In this document: in pieces, positions 25,464 through 32,811 of the stretch
Position numbering within the stretch: position 1 is the stretch's first letter
Layout of the letters: each line of letters begins with the position of its first letter
DNA from: Albibacterium sp035514885
Lineage (GTDB): Bacteria > Bacteroidota > Bacteroidia > Sphingobacteriales > Sphingobacteriaceae
Assembly (NCBI RefSeq): GCF_035514885.1
Contig: NZ_DATJCH010000010.1
Coordinates: 186,001 to 250,000 of the forward strand
Direction of reading: 5' to 3'
Length of the DNA: 64,000 bases
The notes under the pieces: generated by a model
What the model was told of the DNA's origin: nothing
Database searches by the model: none
What the model saw: the letters and a program-made list of their open reading frames with translations, nothing else
Translations under genes and position numbers: made by a program

Positions 25464-26588
25464 TTATAATAAAAGGGAATCAATTCTATGTGCGTGAACC
25501 ATGTTGAGTTCATCTGACCAGATAAAAACAGTAAAGAGGCCATCTTGCGATGCCACCATTGCCATGGCATCTCTTTGATCGTGAACAAACTGTGCAGCAG
25601 CCAAATGTCTTGTTCCGCCAATTTTGGTACTGTCTAGCAATTCTGGCTTTCCATTTTTAATTGGTTCGGACAGCAGAATCTGTGCTACCGGAAGACCAAC
25701 ATCTGAGCGTGCGACTTTTGCTCCGAAGGCTAGTAGTTTATGGTCGCGAGTTATTATTGTAGCGCCATCGACAGCAGAGAACCCGCCAATAGAATTGATT
25801 GCCCGATGTAATTGAGCTTCATATTCTTCATAAAGATCGGGTTCCTCATCCATACTTTCAGGTAGTAAATCATAAGCAGGATTTAGTCGATAACTAATGG
25901 GTTGAACAATGGACTTTAGCCAGCTACTGGTGTTGGAAGGAGTGATCAGCATCAATGCGCCGCGGCCATGTCGGCGCATAGCTAAGGCTAATTCTACTAA
26001 AATATTGACTGATTTACCTGCAAAGGTAGGAATTGGTATACCTAAGAGAGAAGATAAGATATCTGGACATTTGCTAAGCCCCCATTGGCGTTCATCGATC
26101 ATCTTTATCTGATTGCCTTTTAACACGGCCAGATTAATAAACTTACGGCCAACAGCCTCGTGTTTCTGCTTAATTACAAGTAAACCGGCTTCAATTACTT
26201 CCAATACTAAACAAGATGCAGGAACGTTGTGTGTGGTTCCCCAGATACATAAATTCTCATCATCGTGCCAAACTCCTAAATGAATTCCTGGTTCAATTAC
26301 AGCAGGTGATAATTTAACAAGATGATGCGGAGTCAATCTTTGATGGTGTTTTAGAATTAAATTATTCTGACCGGTCTGGGGTGGTAAATATGCAATGGAT
26401 ATTTTAGGTGTATAACCTTCTTCATGACGCAAGCTTGCCCAAAACGCAGTATCAATGATAGCCTCAATTACATACGTTTCAGGTACTAAAAAATCTTTTT
26501 GTTGATTGGATTCCTGCTGCCTGATGAAGTATTCCTTGATCTCAGATGAGACAATCTTAGCTGGTAAGTAGGTAGGTTCTGAAATCAT
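25464..26588 (-). CDS. DisA_N-like (diadenylate cyclase) domain protein with N-terminal sensor
   Basis: 374 residues. The C-terminal part resembles the DAC domain that makes c-di-AMP: RRHGRGALMLI, then AVDGATIIT with the DGA motif at 274-276, KLLAFGAKV, and GGTRHLAAAQFV, where the usual RHR becomes R327-H328-L329. The end, RDAMAMVASQDGLFTVFIW, also matches. The N-terminal 200 residues match what I know as the DACNV type of probable sensor domain that precedes variant DAC domains in Bacteroidota. It has no membrane segment. Likely role: nucleotide second-messenger synthesis or a degenerate sensor; the R-to-L change may alter ATP use. It sits alone, against the strand of the flanking sugar genes. 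Confidence 0.75.
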   Translation of the reverse strand: MISEPTYLPAKIVSSEIKEYFIRQQESNQQKDFLVPETYVIEAIIDTAFWASLRHEEGYTPKISIAYLPPQTGQNNLILKHHQRLTPHHLVKLSPAVIEPGIHLGVWHDDENLCIWGTTHNVPASCLVLEVIEAGLLVIKQKHEAVGRKFINLAVLKGNQIKMIDERQWGLSKCPDILSSLLGIPIPTFAGKSVNILVELALAMRRHGRGALMLITPSNTSSWLKSIVQPISYRLNPAYDLLPESMDEEPDLYEEYEAQLHRAINSIGGFSAVDGATIITRDHKLLAFGAKVARSDVGLPVAQILLSEPIKNGKPELLDSTKIGGTRHLAAAQFVHDQRDAMAMVASQDGLFTVFIWSDELNMVHAHRIDSLLL

Positions 26589-26862
26589 GCTTCCTAATAT
26601 GTCTTAATTGCACCGTTTAATTTTAAACAAGCGAAGGGAGCAAATTACGAAAAAGCGAATTAATTAATTCAGAATTCTCTGATTTTAATAAAGTGGGATG
26701 TGTGCTATACTAAATTGATTATATTATTTAACTTAATTATTAAAATTTTTAGTATTGAATCGTTTTTATAATAAAAAACCCTAAATTAGAAACACCATTA
26801 AATTTCCTAATAATAAATCCTTTCTGATAACCCGTATAAATTACTAATTATTTTAATTACAA

Positions 26863-28131
26863 ATGGATAAACAAAAACATTCTAGACGTGGATTCTTAAA
26901 GAATGCGGCTATTGCAACAGCTGCGTTTACAATTGTACCTCGCTTTGTTTTAGGTGGGCAAGGCTATTTAGCGCCTAGCGATCATTTAACAAAAGCTGTT
27001 ATTGGAGTTGGCGGTATGGGCCGCGGTCATTTTGCTTACGCCGGAACGAAGACTATTGCGATTTGTGATGTAGATAAAAGACATCTCGCGTTAGCTGCTA
27101 ATATGCTTGAAAGCGGTGTGAAACAGTTTGCTGATTATCGTGATTTAATTCAATTGCCAGACCTAGATATTGTTCATATTGCTACACCGCCTCATTGGCA
27201 TGGTATTATGGCTGCAGAAGCTGCCAAAGCCGGAAAAGATATCTGGTGCGAAAAGCCAATGACAAGAACCATTGGTGAGGGGAAGAGAGTAAGAGAAGCT
27301 GTTCAACAACATGGCCGTATTTTTAGATTAAATACCTGGTTTAGATTTGAGAGTAATTTTTACGGAATGGATGTCCCCGTTAAAAAGATTAAAAAATTAG
27401 TGGATTCTAAAATGTTAGGTTGGCCTTTAACTGTTACGATTGGCCGACATACCGGTTTTGACTGGAAGTTTTATTGGGTTGGTAAAGAGAACCTGCCTGT
27501 GGAGCCGGTTCCAGCTGAACTTGATTATGATATGTGGTTGGGGCCTGCACCATTTAAACCATATAGTGAACACCGAGTACATACTACTTTTAGAGGATAT
27601 TGGGATTATGATGGCGGAGGGTTAGGAGATATGGGGCAACATTACATGGATCCGGTTCAATATTTTCTTGGAAAAGATAATGAAAGTCCGATTTCTGTAG
27701 AGGTTGATGCTCCACAGCAACACAGTGATGCTGTAGGTATCTGGCGTAAAATTACTTATACCTATGCAGATGGATGTAAGATTATATTAGATGGTGAAGG
27801 AGCGATTGAGAATGTGCCGTATATTGATGGTCCGGATGGGAAGTTATTCCGCGGGTTTGTGTCTGATATTCCTAATATGGAACAAAAACTAGCATCTTTT
27901 CCAGAGCCCGAAGCACAGGTTACTGATTTTGTGGAAGCCGTAAAAACGCGTAAAAAGTTTGCTTTAAATGAAGAGAACGGACATCGTTCTTGTACATTGG
28001 TCAATATGGGTCTTGCAGCTTTAAGACTTGGAAGAGCACTTAAGTATGATCCGGCTAAGGAAGAATTTATTAATGACGAAGCTGCAAATCGCTTGATAAA
28101 TCAACCAATGCGGGGACCATGGACTATCTAA
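26863..28131 (+). CDS. Exported Gfo/Idh/MocA-family oxidoreductase
   Basis: 422 residues. Twin-arginine leader (HSRRGFLKNAAIATAAF), so folded with cofactor and exported. Rossmann fold with VIGVGGMGRGHFAY, the MocA motif CEKPMTRT (Lys in EKP as catalytic/cofactor residue), and a C-terminal alpha/beta domain with GGGLGDMGQHYMDP. Such periplasmic Gfo/Idh/MocA proteins carry tightly bound NAD(P) and can oxidise the C3 hydroxyl of glycosides or reduce keto-sugars. The gene precedes the HEAT-DUF1080 gene, with the upstream reading of that gene overlapping its end, so the two are cotranscribed. With ThuA, epimerase and heme protein on the other side of the cyclase gene, this supports a 3-keto-sugar pathway. 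Confidence 0.9.
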   Translation: MDKQKHSRRGFLKNAAIATAAFTIVPRFVLGGQGYLAPSDHLTKAVIGVGGMGRGHFAYAGTKTIAICDVDKRHLALAANMLESGVKQFADYRDLIQLPDLDIVHIATPPHWHGIMAAEAAKAGKDIWCEKPMTRTIGEGKRVREAVQQHGRIFRLNTWFRFESNFYGMDVPVKKIKKLVDSKMLGWPLTVTIGRHTGFDWKFYWVGKENLPVEPVPAELDYDMWLGPAPFKPYSEHRVHTTFRGYWDYDGGGLGDMGQHYMDPVQYFLGKDNESPISVEVDAPQQHSDAVGIWRKITYTYADGCKIILDGEGAIENVPYIDGPDGKLFRGFVSDIPNMEQKLASFPEPEAQVTDFVEAVKTRKKFALNEENGHRSCTLVNMGLAALRLGRALKYDPAKEEFINDEAANRLINQPMRGPWTI

Positions 28132-28160
28132 TATATTATTCAAAGCCAAAAAAAAGACTC

Positions 28161-31100
28161 ATGAACAAATTATTATACTTGGTGTTATTTGCGATTTTTA
28201 TTCAACAATCACCGATTTATGCCCAGCAGGTTGATCAACGTACCACAACGACTAAAATTGCTGACCTTCTCGCTCAACAGCCATCGCCTAATGAGCTGAA
28301 ACTGAATGAAGCGATGAGACAAATGGATGCATTTCAAGCATCAGACTTTACAGCTTTGTTAAAGACTTTGACCCCACCCGCACAGGGTAATAATTCAAAG
28401 CTTGAATATGCGACGAATAGTTATGCTTTTTACGTACAGCAGCCAGGAAGGGAAACTCAACGTGCAAAATATGTGCAAGGCTTGAATGCTGCATTAAATG
28501 AAGTTGCTGATAAAGATAATAAGGGATATGTTATTTCTTTATTGCACAAAGCAGGAAAAGACGATGCGGTTGCAGCGTTAACTCCGTTTTTGACCGATGA
28601 GTATCTATCTGAAAAGGCATCGCGGGCATTAGCGAGTATTGGTTCTGAACAAGCTTCTAAAGCTCTTTTAAGTGCTGTGCCTTCTGCAAAAGGCAATGCG
28701 TTAATTTCAGTTATTGAAGCTTTGGGAGATATTCGCTATGAAGGTGCAGAATCGACACTGTTATCAATGCTTGGGAATAGTGACCAGAATGTACAAAAGG
28801 TTTTGCTGTACTCACTTTCTAATATAGCTGGTGCGGCATCTGCAGATGCACTAAAAAATGCGGCTGCTAGTGTGGATTATGTTTATGATGTAACCAACGC
28901 TACGGGTTCTTTTATTCATTATATTTCTCAGTTAGTTGGAAAAAATAATGAACTTGCTGAAGGTTTAGCTGAAGATTTACTTAAAAATACCACTAAGGAT
29001 TTGCAGGTAGATTCTCGTATTGCTGCATTGAGTATTTTGACAAAAATACATGGTGAAGATTATACCAAGAGCTTGATTAAAGCTGCAAATGATAAAAACT
29101 TAGAATATCGTATTGCTGCATTAAAATTAGCCTCACCGTTTTTGAACGAAGCTAATATCAATGACTGGATGAAAGGTTTGAAGAAAGCTAATGTTGATGC
29201 CAAGCCGGATTTTATTGCATTTTTAGCTGCAAGCAATAATAGCTTAGCTGCTTCTGCTATCCAAAAGTCCTTAAAGAGCAAATCTGATGCGGAGCGTGCC
29301 AGTGCAATTATTGCTTTATCAAAACTTGAAGGAGATAAAGCCTTGCCGCTTCTATTGGATTTGATGGAAAATGGGAATGCGGCTGACAGGCCAGCTTTAG
29401 AAGAAGCCTTTTTAACAATGAAAGGAGAGCAGGTTCAACCATTATTGCTCGCAGCTCTACCAGCGGCTAACTCGGCAAATAAGGTAGTTCTGCTTGATGT
29501 ACTTTCACATCGTGCCTATAATGGTAGCTTTTCTGCTATTAAAGATTTATTAGTTAGGGGTGATACCTCTGTGCAAAAGGCAGCATTTAGAGCTCTTCCT
29601 CAAATAGCCCGTTCTTCTGATCTAGCTGATTTGCTGATATTAATGAATACTTACGGTAGAGATAAGAATGTTCATCAAGCTATAATAAATAGTGTTGAAT
29701 ACAGTGCGAACAAAGAGCAAGATATTTCGACTATCCTTAATCAATATAATCAACAGGATGCTCAGCAAAAAACTAATTATTTAACTCTTCTTTCAGGTAT
29801 AGGAGGCAAAGATGCTTTGGAAGCTGTTATTGAAACGGGCGAAACGAATGATGTGAATTTAAAGAATGCAGTAGTGCTATCATTAGCAAACTGGAAAGAT
29901 CAGAGCGCACTTCAGACGCTGATTGATTTAAGTAAAACTTCGTTAAATTCCGCTCAGTTAGATGCAGTTGTAAAAGGTGTAGTTCGTCTTACTGCTAGTT
30001 CAGATCTTACAGGTGAAAGGCAGCTATTGATCTATCGTGACTTGATGGAAGTAGCTCATACTACTAGTCAAAAGCAAGCTATATTGAGAAATATTGAAGC
30101 AACGAATACTTATAATGCATTGATGTATGCGGGAAGCTTTCTAGATGATAAAGATTTGGGAGGAGCTGCTGCGAATACGGTTATGAATATTGCATTGCTA
30201 AATCCTACTTACAATGGAGAGGATGTTAAGGGCTTGCTTAATAAAGTTATTGATAAGTTGAGTGGTAGTGAAAGTGGGTATTTAAGAGAAGCCGTAATTA
30301 AACATATTGCTGAATTACCAAAAGGCACAAGTTATGTTTCTTTATTTAATGGTAAAGATTTAAGTGGTTGGAAAGGATTGGTTGGAGATCCTATTAAACG
30401 AAGTAAAATGAGTGCTGCAGAATTAGCCAGTGCACAAGTGAAGGCTGATGAAGAAATGCGCGAGGGCTGGATCGTTAAGGATGGAATATTGGCTTTTACA
30501 GGAAAGGGAAATAATATTGCGACGGTAAAGCAATATGGTGATTTTGAAATGTTGGTTGATTGGAAGCTTGATAAGGATGGAGAAGATGGTGATGCTGGTG
30601 TTTATCTTCGCGGAACTCCTCAAGTACAGATGTGGGATATTTCTCGTACAGATGTAGGGGCAGAAGTCGGGTCTGGTGGTTTATATAATAATCAGAAGAA
30701 TGAAAGCAAGCCATTGAAGGTTGCAGATAATCCTTTGGGTGACTGGAATACCATGAAGATTAAAATGGTAGGTGAGAAGGTAACTGTTCATTTAAATGGA
30801 GAGTTGGTTGTGGATAATGTTACATTAGAAAACTACTGGGATAGAAACCAATCTATTTTTCCTGTTGAGCAAATTGAACTTCAGGCGCATGGTACTTTAG
30901 TTTACTATCGAGATATCTTTATAAAAGAGCTTCCAAGAAAGGAGATATTTCAATTGAGCGAACAGGAGAAAAAGGAAGGGTTTAAGGTTTTGTTTGATGG
31001 AACAAACCTGGATTCATGGCAGGGAAATAAGTCTGCTTATATGGTAAGCGATGAAGGAACCTTGGCAATTTATCCTACAGAAGATTCAGGTGGTAATTTA

Positions 31101-31553
31101 TATACAAAGGAAGAATTTGGTGATTTTGTGTATCGTTTTGAGTTTCGTTTAACTCCCGGAGCGAATAATGGAATTGGAATTCGTAGTCCTTTAACCGGAG
31201 ATGCTGCTTATGTGGGCATGGAAATTCAGGTATTAGATGATGATGCAGATATGTACAAGGATTTGGAAGTTTATCAATATCATGGTTCAGTATATGGTGT
31301 TATGTCAGCAAAAAGAGGTTTCCTAAAACCAATGGGAGAGTGGAACCAAGAAGAAATTTATATTAAAGGAAATGATATTAAAGTAACTTTAAATGGAACT
31401 GTGATCTTGGAAGGGAATTTAAGTGAAGCCGTTAAGAATGGTACACTGGATAAAAAAGATCACCCTGGTTTACAAAGAAGTAGTGGTCATATTGCCTTCT
31501 TAGGACATGGATCTGAAGTCCATTTCAAAAATATACGGATTAAGGAGTTATAA
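28161..31553 (+). CDS. HEAT-repeat protein with two C-terminal DUF1080 (3-keto-disaccharide hydrolase) domains
   Basis: 1130 residues from ATG 28161 (MNKLLYLVLFAIFIQQSPIYAQ, clean signal peptide); the frame extends to ATG 28119 but would overlap the previous gene. Residues about 30-700 are HEAT/ARM-like helical repeats (for example KASRALASIGSEQASKALLSA and DAERASAIIALSKLEGDKAL). Two DUF1080 domains follow: about 720-920, starting SLFNGKDLSGWKG, and about 935-1130, starting VLFDGTNLDSWQG with NNGIGIRSPLTGDAAYVGMEIQVLD. DUF1080 is the 3-keto-disaccharide hydrolase domain, a beta-jelly-roll that cleaves 3-keto-glycosides. It probably works in the periplasm after oxidation of the sugar by the neighbouring dehydrogenase. 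Why the helical scaffold is fused on is unclear. Confidence 0.9.
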   Translation: MNKLLYLVLFAIFIQQSPIYAQQVDQRTTTTKIADLLAQQPSPNELKLNEAMRQMDAFQASDFTALLKTLTPPAQGNNSKLEYATNSYAFYVQQPGRETQRAKYVQGLNAALNEVADKDNKGYVISLLHKAGKDDAVAALTPFLTDEYLSEKASRALASIGSEQASKALLSAVPSAKGNALISVIEALGDIRYEGAESTLLSMLGNSDQNVQKVLLYSLSNIAGAASADALKNAAASVDYVYDVTNATGSFIHYISQLVGKNNELAEGLAEDLLKNTTKDLQVDSRIAALSILTKIHGEDYTKSLIKAANDKNLEYRIAALKLASPFLNEANINDWMKGLKKANVDAKPDFIAFLAASNNSLAASAIQKSLKSKSDAERASAIIALSKLEGDKALPLLLDLMENGNAADRPALEEAFLTMKGEQVQPLLLAALPAANSANKVVLLDVLSHRAYNGSFSAIKDLLVRGDTSVQKAAFRALPQIARSSDLADLLILMNTYGRDKNVHQAIINSVEYSANKEQDISTILNQYNQQDAQQKTNYLTLLSGIGGKDALEAVIETGETNDVNLKNAVVLSLANWKDQSALQTLIDLSKTSLNSAQLDAVVKGVVRLTASSDLTGERQLLIYRDLMEVAHTTSQKQAILRNIEATNTYNALMYAGSFLDDKDLGGAAANTVMNIALLNPTYNGEDVKGLLNKVIDKLSGSESGYLREAVIKHIAELPKGTSYVSLFNGKDLSGWKGLVGDPIKRSKMSAAELASAQVKADEEMREGWIVKDGILAFTGKGNNIATVKQYGDFEMLVDWKLDKDGEDGDAGVYLRGTPQVQMWDISRTDVGAEVGSGGLYNNQKNESKPLKVADNPLGDWNTMKIKMVGEKVTVHLNGELVVDNVTLENYWDRNQSIFPVEQIELQAHGTLVYYRDIFIKELPRKEIFQLSEQEKKEGFKVLFDGTNLDSWQGNKSAYMVSDEGTLAIYPTEDSGGNLYTKEEFGDFVYRFEFRLTPGANNGIGIRSPLTGDAAYVGMEIQVLDDDADMYKDLEVYQYHGSVYGVMSAKRGFLKPMGEWNQEEIYIKGNDIKVTLNGTVILEGNLSEAVKNGTLDKKDHPGLQRSSGHIAFLGHGSEVHFKNIRIKEL

Positions 31554-31558
31554 TAGTC

Positions 31559-31852
31559 TTAATTGGTTTGCTGGAGCGTCCTTGTTAAAAGGACGCTCAT
31601 TTTTTCTTTCATTATCTCGATAAGCTCAATTAGATCTTGGGCGTTAGGATCTGATGAACTTATTGATTCGGCAGATATCAGGTTAGCGATTTGTGTATCA
31701 GTAGTATATTTATCCACATCACTAGTTTCACTGCATTTTACCAAATTGGTTAGTTGAATTAATAGCTCATTATGAAGACTGTATAATACTGCTACAGTTT
31801 TTAATAAGTTTTTATTGTAATCTTTTTCAACTGATTGTTCAAGTGTTTCCAT
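31559..31852 (-). CDS. Hypothetical protein, helical
   Basis: 97 residues, acidic, predicted helical, with no signal or membrane segment. The start ATG is preceded by AAGAG on its strand. It ends six bases from the stop of the convergent DUF1080 gene, and the terminator hairpin of that gene lies inside its last codons. I do not recognise a family. No gene overlaps it on the other strand, and codon usage looks ordinary, but the overlap with the terminator leaves some doubt. Confidence 0.5.
   Translation of the reverse strand: METLEQSVEKDYNKNLLKTVAVLYSLHNELLIQLTNLVKCSETSDVDKYTTDTQIANLISAESISSSDPNAQDLIELIEIMKEKMSVLLTRTLQQTN
31574..31606 (+). terminator. Terminator of the DUF1080 gene
   Basis: GAGCGTCCTT (31574-31583) pairs with AAGGACGCTC (31589-31598), a 10-bp GC-rich stem with five-base loop, followed by ATTTTTTC. 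It is 20 bases after the stop at 31553 and lies within the 3' end of the opposing small gene. Confidence 0.85.
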
Positions 31853-31935
31853 CTCTTAGGTTTATATTTCAAAATACCGCTATTAAAGTTTAATAAAACT
31901 GACATTTTTATTAACAATACTGACAATATCAAACG

Positions 31936-31964
31936 TTTGCGTAAGTGTTTTTTTAATATTTTTG
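31936..31964 (+). promoter_or_regulatory. Promoter of the PAS-AraC gene
   Basis: TTTG at 31936-31939 and TATTTTTG at 31957-31964 (17 bases apart) match both elements of the Bacteroidota primary-sigma promoter exactly. Start of transcription would be about 25 bases before ATG 31997. Confidence 0.6.
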
Positions 31965-31996
31965 CCTATGTTTAGGTATCAGACTCTTATATAATA

Positions 31997-32788
31997 ATGA
32001 ATAATACATCTCCAGCCAACAAAGCGATAATTGATACATCTGATTCTAAGAAGTCTTTTGATTTAGAACAATTTTTTGAATTATCACCTGATTTATTATG
32101 TATTGCAGGTTATGACGGTTACTTTAAAAAAATTAATGCAGCTGTTTCAAAGACTCTTGGTTATACAAAAGAAGAGTTATTTGAAAGGTTGATAATTGAT
32201 TTTGTTCATGTTGATGATAGAGAAGAAACTCTAAGAACGCGTGGTCTTATAAAAAACAATTATCCTCTTTTGCGTTATGAAAACAGATATATAACAAAGA
32301 AAAATGAGATTGTATGGTTGACCTGGACTTCCATGACAATCGAAAGTGAGAAAGTTATTTTTGCAATTGCTAAGGACATTACGTACAGAAAGAAACTGGA
32401 AGAATACAAGAGAATTGCAGATATTTTAGGTAATTCTTCTCAAGAGGGGATTGGAGATGAATATTCGGCTGCAGACCAGGTTTGGCTTTCTGAGTTTGAA
32501 GCACTCATTAAAAAATATATTGGTAAAATCGACCTGAATATTAATATGTTGAGTAACGAAATGGCCATGAGTGAAAGACAACTGTTTAGGCGGACAAAAG
32601 CCATTATGGGTGTTACTCCCAATCAATATATCCGAATTATACGTTTGCAGATAGCTATGGAAGCCATAAAAACAGGTAAATATCGTACGGTTTCTGAGAT
32701 TGCATATTTGGCTGGATTCGAAACACCATCTTATTTTAATAAGTTGTTTAAGGAGATCTATTCGCTAGATGTTAGCGATCTTCTTTAA
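31997..32788 (+). CDS. PAS-domain AraC-family transcriptional regulator
   Basis: 263 residues. An N-terminal PAS domain (about 20-135) shows FELSPDLLCIAGYDGYFKKINAAVSKTLGYTKEEL and YRNRYIT-like strands ending in AKDITYRKKLEE. The C-terminal AraC HTH (about 170-263) has INMLSNEMAMSERQLFRRTKAIMGVTPNQYIR and TVSEIAYLAGFETPSYFNKLFKE. It lacks a membrane segment, so the PAS domain senses a cytosolic signal such as redox, heme or a small ligand; no cofactor residue stands out. It converges on the TonB-type receptor gene. Confidence 0.9.
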   Translation: MNNTSPANKAIIDTSDSKKSFDLEQFFELSPDLLCIAGYDGYFKKINAAVSKTLGYTKEELFERLIIDFVHVDDREETLRTRGLIKNNYPLLRYENRYITKKNEIVWLTWTSMTIESEKVIFAIAKDITYRKKLEEYKRIADILGNSSQEGIGDEYSAADQVWLSEFEALIKKYIGKIDLNINMLSNEMAMSERQLFRRTKAIMGVTPNQYIRIIRLQIAMEAIKTGKYRTVSEIAYLAGFETPSYFNKLFKEIYSLDVSDLL

Positions 32789-32811
32789 GAATACCCTATT
32801 CTTGATAGCAA

